Notes under the pieces: model-generated | What the model was told of the DNA's origin: nothing | Seen by the model: the letters and a program-made list of their open reading frames with translations, nothing else | The model's database searches: none | From: Porticoccus sp038143955 | Lineage (GTDB): Bacteria; Pseudomonadota; Gammaproteobacteria; Pseudomonadales; Porticoccaceae | Direction: 5' to 3' | Assembly (NCBI GenBank): GCA_038143955.1 | Contig: JAYQMT010000004.1 | Location: forward strand, 62,001-126,000 | Length of the DNA stretch: 64,000 nucleotides | Made by a program: the position numbers and the translations under genes | Shown: positions 8,219 to 18,275 of the stretch, in pieces | Layout: each line of letters starts with the position of its first letter | Numbering within the stretch: the stretch's first letter is position 1

Positions 8219-8443
8219 TGTGTTCACTTTCATCTTCCCACTCTAAAGAGTAAGGGTTGTACTTTTCAATAGATAAAGTTTGAACGACTATTCCTCTTTT
8301 TCCATCATTTCATAATGAAAAGATAAAGCTGTTTTTGCGTCAGGAGCATTATAGTAATGATAATTGTCAAGCTCTACATGCTCTGCACCAGCATTATATT
8401 TTATTCTAAATTCGAATAATTTTGCTAGACTAACTTTCTTCAT
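8190..8443 (-). CDS. hypothetical protein (84 aa, frameshifted)
   Basis: Starts MKKVSLAKLFEFRIKYNAGA inside the stop of the previous gene. After one missing base near 8290 it continues as RGIVVQTLSIEKYNPYSLEW to TAG at 8190. The span is one base short of 85 codons, as expected for a single deletion. No family recognised. Confidence 0.55.
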
Positions 8444-8602
8444 ATTTGAATTCGTGATAAATATTATCGAATAGATAAAGTTTGACAGTATCTCCTGTAC
8501 CCAATTTACTCCCACGGGATCTCCCTCGTAAACAGGCTCATCATTGCCTTCATAATAAAATTCTTCATATTCACTCGCTGTTACTATTTCTAATCTGTTC
8601 AT
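8430..8602 (-). CDS. hypothetical protein (57 aa, frameshifted)
   Basis: MNRLEIVTASEYEEFYYEG...EPVYEGDPVG, then after one missing base near 8515 TGDTVKLYLFDNIYHEFKYE to TAG at 8430. It shares the EGD(P/A)VG...V.L(F/Y) pattern with the gene at 7819-8043. ATG overlaps the upstream stop (ATGA). Confidence 0.5.
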
Positions 8603-8861
8603 AATTTACTTTCAAATATTTTTAATTGATTTGGATCTTCTATTTCATCTATTCTTGAAGCTTCTTCTTGTCTTACTTTATTGGCTGTTTTTGAGCCTCG
8701 AAACCAATTTCTTTGAGCCATGCGAACCACGAAGCGCATAAAAGCAAAAGCGTATACCTTATTTAGCTCAATGAATTGATCATTTTGACCCTTGATTACA
8801 AAAGACTTTTCTCTTCATCATATTCAAAGGTTGAATTTTTTAACTCTTTTTTAATAATCAT
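8599..8861 (-). CDS. hypothetical basic protein (about 86 aa, frameshifted)
   Basis: MIIKKELKNSTFEYDEEKSF, then VYAFAFMRFVVRMAQRNWF and a charged tail ending QLKIFESKL. One base is missing near 8808. It is helical and arginine-rich in the middle. It is first gene after the promoter at 8871 and heads the minus-strand group down to the sigma factor. Confidence 0.55.
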
Positions 8862-8870
8862 AGCCTTAAT

Positions 8871-8899
8871 AATATAAGGTAAAAATTATCAAAAGTCAA
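8871..8899 (-). promoter_or_regulatory. strong sigma70-like promoter
   Basis: Minus strand TTGACT (8899-8894), 17-base spacer, TATATT (8876-8871), 10 bases before the ATG at 8861. It is one of the closest matches to consensus in the window and probably drives the group 8861 to 7083 that ends with the ECF sigma factor. Confidence 0.7.
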
Positions 8900-8902
8900 G
8901 AA

Positions 8903-9683
8903 TTATTTAATCATTTTAGAGGAAACAATAAAAAATGGATTTAAGAGACTTTCTTTATTGTAATGTAACTGCTGATTATTTTGAGCCTTATAAACAAGCG
9001 CGCCACTTTCCTCCGCTATTATTTGTGGAGCACAAGTATCCCATTCCATTGTTGGCCTCAAATCTAGGATATATATCAGCCTTACCTTCTGCGACCAAGC
9101 AGAATTTTAATGAACTTCCAATATTTAAGGTTTCTACCTTGTGATCTTTTTTTAAATTATTAATAAAGTCTTCAGTGTCTTGATTTAGGTGAGATTTACT
9201 TGCAACAACCTTGATTGGTTCTCCTTGAGGATTGTAAGAATATTTAGCGTAAATAGGTTTATTGTTTTTGAAAGCGCCGCGATCTTTTATTGCAAAAAAC
9301 TGATCCTGCTTCTTAGGGCAAGCTACATAACCAAATATGGGGCTCGATCCCTTGCACAAAGCAATATTAATACAAAAATCATCTCCACCTTTTTACAAAT
9401 TCTTTTGTGCCATCTATAGGGTCTATTAACCAATAGTAATCCCATTTAGAGCGCTGTTTATATGGAATTTCTTTATCCTCTTCAGAAATAATATTTGAGA
9501 CATCCGTATTTGCAAACAAAAATCTCTAATTCTTTTATTTGAGTGAAGGTCAGCCTCTGTCAATGGGCTACTGTCTTCTTTTTTCATTGTTTCAAAACCA
9601 AGGGTTTGTATTTCGCAGACTTCTTCAGAAAGTTCCGCGCCAAAAGCTAAAAGTTTATCAATAAATACTTTATTTAATTTCAT
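8903..9683 (-). CDS. cysQ: 3'(2'),5'-bisphosphate nucleotidase CysQ / inositol-monophosphatase family (frameshifted)
   Basis: The N-terminal part has KKEDSSPLTEADLHSNKRI (metal-site Glu/Asp of the family). After a shift near 9525, ISEEDKEIPY and the hallmark WLIDPIDGTKEFVKR are read across 9400-9470. Next come GYVACPKKQDQFFAIKDRGAF and VVASKSHLNQDTEDFI, then GPTMEWDTCAPQIIAEESG (second metal site, WD) to a stop at 8903. CysQ removes phosphate from PAP, the by-product of PAPS-dependent sulfotransfer. The window also encodes an APS kinase and a sulfotransferase, so this role fits better than a generic inositol phosphatase. Confidence 0.82.
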
Positions 9684-9688
9684 AAAAT

Positions 9689-9697
9689 AAAATACAC
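9689..9697 (-). promoter_or_regulatory. GTGTA element before cysQ
   Basis: Minus strand GTGTATTTT, 5 bases before the cysQ ATG at 9683. Confidence 0.45.
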
Positions 9698-9717
9698 TAT
9701 AAAACGATCACTTAAAT

Positions 9718-9726
9718 GTGTAAATC
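9718..9726 (+). promoter_or_regulatory. GTGTA element before the J-domain gene
   Basis: Plus strand GTGTAAATC, 7 bases before ATG 9734. The same 50-base divergent gap holds an element facing the other way, before cysQ. Confidence 0.45.
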
Positions 9727-9733
9727 TATATGC

Positions 9734-10421
9734 ATGGAGGATTGGACGCACATATTTAGAGAAATACCTAAAGATCCACTGGGGAAATATACCCCAGAGA
9801 ATAAAAAATTCAAAGAAAGCAGAGAGGTCTCGGATCAAATCGACGAAAAAGCTCATAAGAAAGTATAGACAGAAGGTTTCAGAAACTAAAACATCAAATT
9901 TCTTATCTATACATAGAATTAGATGAACTTCAAGAAAATCTAGACCACGCTAGTAAAAAATTTTTTATGATAAAATGGTTGAATATTGTAGTAGAGAGAG
10001 CTTGGAATTGCCTTTTAAAAAAAGAGAAGAAGATAATAATCATGACGATAATTCAAAGCAAATAAAAGAAATATATAGAGAGATTGTCAAACTAACTCAT
10101 CCAGACAAAAATAAAGAACTACCAGAAAAAGAAAACGAGCACATGACAGATCTTTATCACCAAGCGAGTGAAGGTAAAGAAACTGGGTCTTTTCAAAAGA
10201 TTATAAATGTAGCAATGGATTTGGATATAAATTTACAGGAGATTAACCCAGAAATTTTAAATACCATAGAGGTTGAAATAAAAAATATATACGAAAGAAT
10301 TGTAGATATAAAAAAAGATGTGATGTATATCTGGTTTTATGCGCCAAAAGAAATTCAAAAAGGCAATGTTCGAGCACATCACCAAAAAATGCAAACCAAT
10401 CTTAAGAAAAACTTAAGATGA
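9734..10421 (+). CDS. J-domain (DnaJ-like) protein (frameshifted)
   Basis: Reading MEDWTHIFREIPKDPLGKYT, a charged coiled-coil stretch (DELQENLDHASKKF) and KREEDNNHDDNSKQIKEIYREI, then KLTHPDKNKE with the invariant HPD tripeptide. Helices on each side match the J-domain, which stimulates Hsp70/DnaK ATPase. There is no Gly/Phe or zinc region, so it is a class-III type co-chaperone that could redirect host DnaK. Shifts lie near 9868 and 9970. The C-terminal 60 residues are unique. Convergent with the adhesin at 10422. Confidence 0.7.
10399..10419. terminator. hairpin at convergent gene ends
   Basis: ATCTTAAG-AAAAA-CTTAAGAT is a perfect 8-bp stem at the last codons of the J-domain gene and next to the end of the convergent adhesin gene. 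It lacks a clear T-run, so termination is plausible rather than certain. Confidence 0.4.
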
Positions 10422-13229
10422 TTATGCTCCGTGTCCAAACTCCAACATTGTCACTCTGCCATCATTCTCAATCGGTTGAATACTATTAGCATTTTGTGAA
10501 GTTGCATTAATTACAAAATCTCCAGACGGTGTAATTCCGCTTGAATCCCAAGTGCCGATTGTTTGGGTATGGGTAGTGGATTCAAATTTGTGGTAGCTTA
10601 ATGTAATGCTTCCATCATCTTCGAAAACTACTTCAATGGCATTATCATTTGCCAAGTTTTCTGAGTACATCTTATAAAAAGATGTTCCCCCAATTGTAAC
10701 TAACCCAGAGTTCCACCTTCTAGTAATTGTTTGCAAATCCTGCTATGTTCAAGTTCAATGATGGAGTGAATGTGCTACCTTGTATACTTGTTGGAGTAAA
10801 TGAAGCAGTGGCCGGCGTAAAAGTTATACTAATTATTTCTGAACGTAAGATACTGGTCCCAGCAGTATTTAATGCGGTAATGTAGACTGACGTAGTAAAG
10901 CTTGATCCGTCTGTTGGCCAGGTATAATTACTGAAAGTTATGATACCTGTGTCTGGATCAATTGTAGCTGTAGTATTTGGCTGCTCTCCCCTAGATTAGT
11001 TTGAATAATTTCAGGGTTTTCTCCTGATGTAAAACTAAAAGTTAAAGTGCCGTTTGCAGTTACTGTCGAGCCTAAGTCTAAACTTTCACCCCGATTAACA
11101 TTAAAAGTAGTTTCGGAAAAAGAAGGTTCATCGGCGGATACTAAAGGTGGCTATAAGTAGGTAAAAAGTATTGACCAAAACTCTCTCCTTCAAAAACAGT
11201 AAAACCATTAGGAACTTCTTGCGGGCTGGAAAATTGATACCCGTTACCATCTGGATCAACCATGATTGCGTTTCGACTTTTAGTAACAACAATTGTGCTG
11301 CCACTAGTGTTTGTTTCACCGCGATTTGCATCATCTATGTAATCAGAAACGTTAATTGTAGAACCATTAGATGTTGTGAAATCTCCTTCTCCAGAATAGT
11401 TTTGAAATAAAATCAGTAGTCGCATTACTAGATCCATAGCTAACGATTATTTGGTTAATTTCTTGATGAGTGCCAGAATCGGTAATCGCATGAGTATTAA
11501 TACTGTATCCAGAAGAATTAGATACCTTGTATACGTCTTCTGAGGTACCAAGTAAGCTGTCATCCCAAGAACCTATTTCAATTCCGTTTTTAAAGAAAGT
11601 AATTACGCCTGTCGATGTATTTTGTTTTACGTCTATATTTCCATGATTAGCATTTACATATGTTGTTTTCCAGTACGTTGGCAATCCTGAGGGTGGAACA
11701 TAAGAGCTTAACCACGAACCAACATCATATTTTGATTCAAAAATTTCGCCACTAAAAAGATATGAACGTTAGGATCAATTGCATCGTCTACCCCGTCACC
11801 GTCTGAATCTACACCGCTTGTGCTGGCATCGTTAGGATTTGAGTCAACTGCATCGTCTACTCCATCACTGTCTGAGTCTACTCCAGATACATTAGCATTA
11901 TTGGGTTCTGAGTCAACTGCATCGTCTACCCCGTCACCGTCTGAATCTACACCGCTTGTGCTTGCATCGTTAGGATTTGAGTCAACTGCATCGTCTACTC
12001 CATCACTGTCTTAGTCTACTCCAGATACATTAGCATTATTGGGTTCTGAGTCAACTGCATCGTCTACCCCGTCACCCGTCTGAATCTACACCGCTTGTGC
12101 TGGCATCGTTAGGATTTGAGTCAACTGCATCGTCTACCCCGTCACCGTCTGAATCTACGCCGCTTGTGCTGGCATCGTTAGGATTTGAGTCAACTGCATC
12201 GTCTACTCCATCACTGTCTGAGTCTACTCCAGATACATTAGCATTATTGGGTTCTGAGTCAAGTGAGTCATATACTCCGTCACCATCTGTATCAGGGCAA
12301 CTTCCAAGTACATTGATTGTACCACGCATGCCTGCATGATTTTGGCATTGATACTGATATTTAGTGATGGTTTCGTCACAGGGAACCGTCCATATCAAAG
12401 TATATTCAGCGCCATATTGAGTTTTTTGTACCCCAGGAAGCGGTCCCATTGCTTGACCTAGGTCATTGTAGTTTGTGATTTGCAAAGGATGTGATACGAG
12501 GTCCGGCTCAGAACCTTCTACATCTATTGTTAGTATTTCGCCACGATTAACATTTATGCATCCAAATAATTCTCCATTACCATTTGAGTCGCTTGTAGTG
12601 TATTTTGTATGTTCTGGTATCTGTTGATGAATCATATTCAGAAGAAACTGTTATAGTTACAGGAGATGAAGCACATGAAGCAGCAGTATTACCTGTGCTA
12701 TCATTACTTGTCTGGTCACCACTTGAATCTACGCTTGAAGAATTAGAATTATTAGCGCCTGAGTCAACAATTATTTCATCGTATATACTTGTATCTCCAT
12801 CTTCAAGAGAAACACTGTCGCCTGCAGAAAAAGCTACATTAGATCCATCAAATTTTTGATGATATAGCCTGGTTTTCCGCAACAAAAGAAATAGTCTCAC
12901 CAGTGCTATTAAAAAGAGATTTGCCTGGATTTGAAATATTTGGTACTGAATGGGTTACTGCAGCCTGCCTTTATAAGCAGGCCTTTGATAAGAATTTCCG
13001 CCAGGAAAGCCTGAATCAACTAATTTATCAAAAGCTTTAGCCCTAAAATCCAATACTCCATCGTTATCAGTATCAATATAATCAAATCCTTCGTTCTTGA
13101 CCCAAGCATTGTGCTTTTTGGCAACCCCGTCTTCAAAAGACATCCCTTGTTTTAACTTTTTATTATAATAAAAACGTTTGGATCTGCTACCGAAGGATGT
13201 GGAAAATGGCCTGTAACTATATTTTTCAT
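10422..13229 (-). CDS. calcium-repeat adhesin / tail protein with cupredoxin-like domain (frameshifted)
   Basis: About 930 residues read in several frames. The N-terminal module (MKNIVTGHFPHPSVADPNVF, then a NEG.D...DTDNDGVLD segment) is shared with the gene at 13267-16159. A linker (VDSSGDQTSNDSTGNTAASC) follows, then a beta-domain with SHPLQITNYND, WTVPCDETITKYQYQCQNHA and GMRGTINV: the His...Cys-x2-His-x2-Met order of a type-1 copper site. Then come seven or so thrombospondin-type-3 calcium repeats (GVDSDGDGVDDAVDSNPND) and C-terminal beta/Ig-like regions (GIITFSNYTWPTDGSSFTTS). Likely a virion surface or tail protein. Shifts occur near 13170, 12880, 12600, 12075, 11430, 11150 and 10990. 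Confidence 0.72.
11760..12290 (-). repeat. 69-bp tandem repeat array inside the adhesin
   Basis: Near-identical 69-base units encode DSNPNDASTSGVDSDGDGVD-type 23-residue calcium loops. Two variants (NPNDASTSG and EPNNANVSG) alternate. Nucleotide identity between units is very high, which indicates recent expansion or unequal exchange. One unit carries an in-frame stop near 12011 and another an extra C near 12075. Confidence 0.85.
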
Positions 13230-13266
13230 AAATTAAATTAATAAATTGTGAGGTTATACTGTTAGT

Positions 13267-16159
13267 TTATAAAAACTCAGTTCCGATTATAGGGACATTC
13301 TCGGTGTCGTCATAACCCCCATTAGAATTGAGAACTCGATATTTCCAGCCACCCCTTGCTATCGCCTCTGCAAGAGTTTCGGTTTCGGTACCCCCAGCAT
13401 AGTCTGCCTGCATGAAAGGAACCGTGTAATCATACGGTCTCTGGTTGGTCCTATTACTGGTATTGCTCCAAGCTAGCTCTTGCTTTTCATATCCAATGTA
13501 CCAACTACTGCCGCCTTTTACGATAAAGATATTTGGGTTTTGTATTCTTTGGTAAACGGCCCAGCCACCTGGGGGTAGTCAAACCCGTTGTAGCCCTCCT
13601 CACCTCTGTAACCGCTATTAATATCTAATGAAATGGCTGGCCAATCAGATAGTCTTCCTCCAACGTGATTATATTCTTGATTAAACCTGCAATAATAGTA
13701 TTTTCAATTCTGATGGGTCTTATTCCCAGAAAAGAAATTCTGGAGGGCCGAATAAAATCTACAGTATAGCGAATAGTACGTGTATCAGCAGCAAGATAAC
13801 TTGTATTCCCCAAATGATATTTCTAATTCTACAGTTCCACCAAGAGTTTCTCTTACCGTCGTTCCATACGGCGTTGATACATTTTCCGATACAATTTGGT
13901 AATCGTCAGCATTATTACTAAATGATATTACGCCATTATTTACTGAAGCCATTGCTTGACCATTTGTAATATTAAAAGTTAGATCTTCATCAATATCATA
14001 ATTAGAAGCATCAAAGTCCTCCTGCCTGGCACTCGGACTGGCAGTTGTGTTCTTAGTGCGGCATTAGTAGATGAATAATAATATTGCGCATTAAAGTCAA
14101 AAGTTTCATCTGAATTAAAGTTAAGTTCAGGAACATAAGCTGCGTCCCAATCGGTTCGAAAACTAGTATTAAAAGTATAACTACGCTCATATGGACCCAA
14201 CCATATATAACTAGGTGATCTATCGTCACTTGTATCATAGGCGTCAATTATCCCGTCGCTATCGCTATCAAGGGCATTAGTGTTGCTTGGATGGTCAATG
14301 TCTTGGATGTCTGGAATGCCGTCATTGTCATCGTCAGGGTCGTGCTCATCTATCATTCCGTCGCCGTCAGCATCGGGCTTGCCTGCATTATCAGGGTGGT
14401 CTGCATCAGCTACATCTATAATCCCGTCACCGTCATCATCTGTGTCAGTATTGTCACCCATACCATCTCCGTCGGTATCAGTAGTTTCATTCGAGTTAAA
14501 TGGAAACATCATTTGCGTTGATAACGCCATCACCGTCTGCATCACCAAAAGGCCCATCGGTATTATCGGAATCAATATCATCTGTCGTACCATCACCATC
14601 GGTGTCAGTAAGGGTTGCACCTACGTTAGGATCGGTACTGTCAAGGTCATTTGTATTGTTGACACCATCATTATCTAAGTCACCAAGCGGCCCATCATTA
14701 TCGTTAGTATCAAGGTCATCTGAAATTCCATCACCATCGACATCACTGGTGGTATTCCCGATGTTAGGATTGTTGTTATCTTGGTCATCTTGATTTAAAA
14801 CTCCATCATTGTCTGGATCAGCCAAAGGTCCATCGGTAAGATCAGGATCAACGTCATCTAATATTTCATCTCCATCGACATCAGGCACGGTGCTATTTGG
14901 GAATAAGAGATAATTATGATTACTAGGCAAAGAACTCTGGGCATGATTTGCTTCAGAATTTTCCATATATACCGTTAATCCTTGTATAGTATGCGTATGA
15001 TAAGATCCTAACCCATTCGCACTGATGTAAACGGGGTAATAGTATCCTATGCCGTTGACTCCATCATCCCCATGAATATAATATGCACGATTATCGTAAG
15101 GATCAACATCATCTGTTATTCCATCCCCGTCAACATCAGAGTTAGTTGCGCCGATGTTAGGATCGTTGTCGTTTAGATCGTCTTTATTTAAAACTCCATC
15201 GTTGTCAAGATCACCCAACGGACCATTATCGTTATTATCATCAATATCATCTGTTATTCCATCTCCGTCAACATCAGAAGTAGTTGCGCCTATGTTAGGA
15301 TCGGTACTGTCAAGGTCATTTGTATTGTTGAAGCCATCATTATCTAGGTCACCAAGCGGCCCATCATTATCGTTAGTATCAAGGTCATCTGAAATTCCAT
15401 CCCCATCGACATCACTGGTAGTATTGCCAATATTCGCATTGCTGTCATCTAAGTCGTCTTGATTATTGACGCCATCATTATCTAAGTCGCCAAGCGGTCC
15501 ATCATTATCATTAGAGTCAAGATCATCTGAAGTTCCATCGCCATCGACGTCGGAATTAGTTGCGCCCACATTAGGGTTGGTGTCATCTTGATCTGCGTTT
15601 GCGCCAATACCGTCTCCATCCGCATCCACTGTTTCGTTTGGATCATTGGGAAACGCATCTTGTGAATCATTGACGCCATCTCCGTCAGTATCTACCGCAT
15701 CATCATAAATAACTGTATCACCGTCTTCTAAGGTGACTGTACTACCTTCTGTAAAAGAAAGGTTTGTTCCTACAAACCTAATGATATATCCATCTTTTTC
15801 TGCGGTAAAAGAAATTGATACACCAGAATTATTGAATAAAGCTCTACCAGGGTTATCCATCGCTGGTACATTATGGGTAACTTGGCCTTCGCCTTTGTAG
15901 GCTGGCCTTCTGTAAAGAGTTCCACCTTGAAAGCCAGCATCAACTAATGAATAAAATTAGGCTCTCTAATGTCTAAAACTCCATCGCCATCACTATCTAC
16001 AAAACCTTGATCGTAACCTTCGTTTGCAATCCATGCGTCATGTTCTTTTAATTCACCATTTTCAAAAGACTTGCCTCTTCGTAAATTAAAATTATAATAA
16101 AATGTATCTGGATCTGCAACGCCAGACTCTGGAAAATGACCTGTTATTAAAGTTTTCAT
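13267..16159 (-). CDS. thrombospondin-type-3 repeat adhesin / tail protein (frameshifted)
   Basis: About 960 residues. The N-terminal module is MKTLITGHFPESGVADPDTF, then RRGKSFENGELKEHDAWIA, NEGYDQGFVDSDGDGVLDI and RPAYKGEGQVTH. A beta-domain follows, then a very long acidic array of DVDGDGISDDLDTNDNDGPL-type loops (calcium-binding). The C-terminal beta-rich part has GPYERSYTFNTSFRTDWDAA, and the end is WKYRVLNSNGGYDDTENVPI to TAA at 13267. No signal peptide is visible, which fits a virion protein better than a secreted one. A GTGTA element lies 14 bases before the start. Confidence 0.72.
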
Positions 16160-16173
16160 TTAGGTATATGATC

Positions 16174-16182
16174 TATATACAC
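16174..16182 (-). promoter_or_regulatory. GTGTA element before the adhesin gene
   Basis: Minus strand GTGTATATA, 14 bases before ATG 16159, inside a short palindrome CACTTTtAAAGTG on its upstream side. Confidence 0.45.
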
Positions 16183-16243
16183 TTTAAAAGTGCCTTACCT
16201 ACAAAAAACAATAAATTTAGAGTTAATCTGTAAATAACTTTAT

Positions 16244-16403
16244 TTAGTCTAAGCTAATAAATTTAGTATTTGTTATGCAAATATTCCAAGTATGGTCTGA
16301 ATAAAAATGTTTAATATATTTATCTTTAGGTATTATTATTGAACCTTTGGATATACAACTAATCCATACGACGATCAGAGCTTTCGCCAGTTATATATTT
16401 CAT
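16244..16403 (-). CDS. small hypothetical protein (about 52 aa, frameshifted)
   Basis: ATG 16403 overlaps the sulfotransferase stop (TAATG). After a one-base shift near 16375 the reading continues ISCISKGSIIIPKDKYIKHF to TAA at 16244. The coupling supports it; the product is not recognisable. Confidence 0.4.
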
Positions 16404-17010
16404 TATTCTCCAAATTTATACCCAAAGTATTCTATGTCTCGCGCAAATATTTCTGCGACGATTTCGCGGGTTTCATCGTCGTAGTATTCGGTATAGTGTT
16501 TATGTTTGCTTTTATTTGTATGTGGAAGTTTTTGTTTTTGAATTCCAATTTTGTCGCAGATTATATCAAAATCTTGTTGCATATACTCTAGTCGTCCAAT
16601 AAAATCAATAACTAATTCATCTTTTTCGTTCAAAAGGTAATCGGATAAAGAGTAATCGTGATACTTCCAACCAAAAAAACTCATGCATCTTTTAAAGTCT
16701 GAAGCAAAATCCTTAAAAGAAAAGTTTTTAAATTTGACCTCTTTTTGAAATTCTATATTTTTTGATAAAATATATTGATATTCGCTCACTATTCGGGAAA
16801 ATGGGTTACGAACAAAAGAAAATTTAAAATAATTTGAGCAATCCGGGTATTCTTTTAAAATGTCACTTAAAAAAAATGCTGACGATTATCGCCAAGATAA
16901 AAGTAATTTTGGGAATAATTACTATTCCACGCTTTAAAAACAGACTCAATACTGGTTCCTCCGCATTTTGGTATGTGAATAAAAATGAATTTATCGTGAT
17001 GGTTAATCAT
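16403..17010 (-). CDS. PAPS-dependent sulfotransferase (Sulfotransfer_2 type, frameshifted)
   Basis: MINHHDKFIFIHIPKCGGTS contains the 5'-phosphosulfate-binding loop (IPKCGGTSI). After a shift in a T-run near 16860 comes SFVRNPFSRIVSEYQYIL, the 3'-phosphate-binding motif (VRNPFSR). The C-terminal part has DFIGRLEYMQQDFDIICDKI, LPHTNKSKHKHY and DIEYFGYKF, typical of Golgi-like family-2 sulfotransferases that sulfate carbohydrates. About 202 residues, compact for the family. It follows the glycosyltransferase gene, so a glycan is the likely acceptor; the PAPS donor could come from the APS kinase at 25908. Confidence 0.82.
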
Positions 17011-17019
17011 AAGCTAACA

Positions 17020-17938
17020 AATATGGTTTTTGAGATAACTTGTTAAAAAAACGCAATCTGATTTAAAAAGATATTTTTTAAGGTCTTCTTTTGTTTTTTT
17101 TGGGTCACATCGCCCTTCGCAAAAATAATCATGACCATTATTAAATACAGAAGAATAACGACATACTTTACGCATAAAAAGCCTCTGAATTTATTATAAA
17201 ATCCATTTCCGGTTTATCAATAAAATAAAAAGATTTTTGTCTTTCTGGCCAATGAACATGTTGACTAGATATGAAATTTTTATCAAAAATATTGATTTTA
17301 TAACTATTCAAGTACTCAAACATAGAATGTTTATCTATGCTTTCTTTAAAAGATATTTGTTCGGGAAAATGACTCAATAAAAAAGAAAACTAAATTAAAT
17401 CATCCACCGCACCATTAAAAGGTATTTCATTATCCCTGCAAACTTGAAATATGTCAGGAATGTATTCAAGTATTTTTTAGCATGAAACCTATTCAGGATA
17501 CTCCATTGTGAACACTTCCTTAAAGTTGACAAAAATTGATCTTTAGTCTCAATTAAATTAAGTTCATGTTTTCTGATATTAAACGTAGAATTTTCTTCTA
17601 TTTTATTATAAATATGATTAAATGACTTTATTGGTACCGAAGATCCACATAAAAAAATAAAATGCGTATTTTCTTTATCTTTTTAAGGCATGCTCTAATA
17701 ATTTATTTTGAGCCTGCACTAAAGAAGGATCAAAATACCTTGTCTGTACTGGGTCAGGAATAACGTATTTCTTGAAATGAATTAAGTTAACATCCTCAGG
17801 ATCTTTAGGATGTATATAAATGCTATATTGTGATTGATCGACATCTTTTAAGAAAGTATCCCATAAGGATTCCATTTCGATTGAGTCATAAGTTAAAAAA
17901 CAAAAAGCAATTTTTTTCTGCATAATAATTTTGTACAC
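17020..17938 (-). CDS. core-2/I-branching (GT14-like) glycosyltransferase (frameshifted)
   Basis: The probable start is ATG 17923 (MQKKIAFCFLTYDSIEMESL); GTG 17938 is also in frame. The reading then gives FLKDVDQSQYSIYIHPKDPE, HFIFLCGSSVPIKSFNHIYN (equivalent of the SESC-P motif), SSQWSILNRFHAK and HVHWPERQKSFYFIDKPEMD, and a C-terminal EGRCDPKKTKEDLKKYLF. This order matches beta-1,6-N-acetylglucosaminyltransferase-like (core-2/I-branching) proteins. Shifts lie near 17680, 17480, 17385 and 17170. It abuts the sulfotransferase. Confidence 0.65.
17930..17938 (-). promoter_or_regulatory. GTGTA element before the GT14-like gene
   Basis: Minus strand GTGTACAAA, 6 bases before ATG 17923. The element itself can be read as a GTG start codon, but other genes show the same element outside the coding frame. 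Confidence 0.45.
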
Positions 17939-17943
17939 TCAGA

Positions 17944-18127
17944 TTAATTGTATTTTTTATTTAATTCTTTCAAATATTCTGGCCAGAAAAATCTAAAAAG
18001 CCTCATCATCGTCATTTTGAATTGCAGTCTCTAATTCTTGCTTGTAAATTGATTGCCAATTTTTTTGTTTTTGAGGCATTGAGCAACTAGTAACCAATAT
18101 TATATGTAAAAATATAAGTGCCCTCAC
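17944..18127 (-). CDS. small lipoprotein (about 60 aa, frameshifted)
   Basis: From GTG 18127: MRALIFLHIILVTSCSMPQK, a short signal peptide with lipobox LVTSC. The mature part is QNWQSIYKQELE-like and charged, shifting near 18000 to FWPEYLKELNKKYN. Such short lipoproteins can be outer-membrane spanins; two membrane-spanning ORFs lie immediately upstream. Confidence 0.55.
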
Positions 18128-18133
18128 GCAAAA

Positions 18134-18142
18134 GATTTACAC
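18134..18142 (-). promoter_or_regulatory. GTGTA element before the lipoprotein gene
   Basis: Minus strand GTGTAAATC, 6 bases before the GTG start at 18127. Confidence 0.4.
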
Positions 18143-18143
18143 T

Positions 18144-18275
18144 TTATTTTTTAAATTTATTATCAATCCAAACTTTGTAAGTATAAAGAGCCATTAGCAT
18201 GCCCGTAAAAAGTAAGCCGTCGCCCCATTCTAATTGCCAGAGTTCATTAAATCCGTCCATTTGTAATTTTCCCAT
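18144..18275 (-). CDS. small membrane protein (43 aa)
   Basis: MGKLQMDGFNELWQLEWGDG is followed by the hydrophobic stretch LLFTGMLMALYTYKVWI and a basic tail. It overlaps the gene at 18230 by 46 bases in another frame, so one of the two may be spurious. Confidence 0.45.
   Translation of the reverse strand: MGKLQMDGFNELWQLEWGDGLLFTGMLMALYTYKVWIDNKFKK

Noticed and set aside
11760..12290. CRISPR array
   Set aside because: The repeats are contiguous coding units of 69 bases with no unique spacers.
14280..15680. Long plus-strand open frames opposite the calcium-repeat adhesin (Ser/Pro-rich)
   Set aside because: They are antisense shadows of GAT/GAC-rich repeats on the minus strand; no start signal and no non-repetitive sequence.
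10422..16159. Diversity-generating retroelement acting on the adhesins
   Set aside because: No reverse transcriptase, template repeat or variable-region adenine bias is visible in the window.
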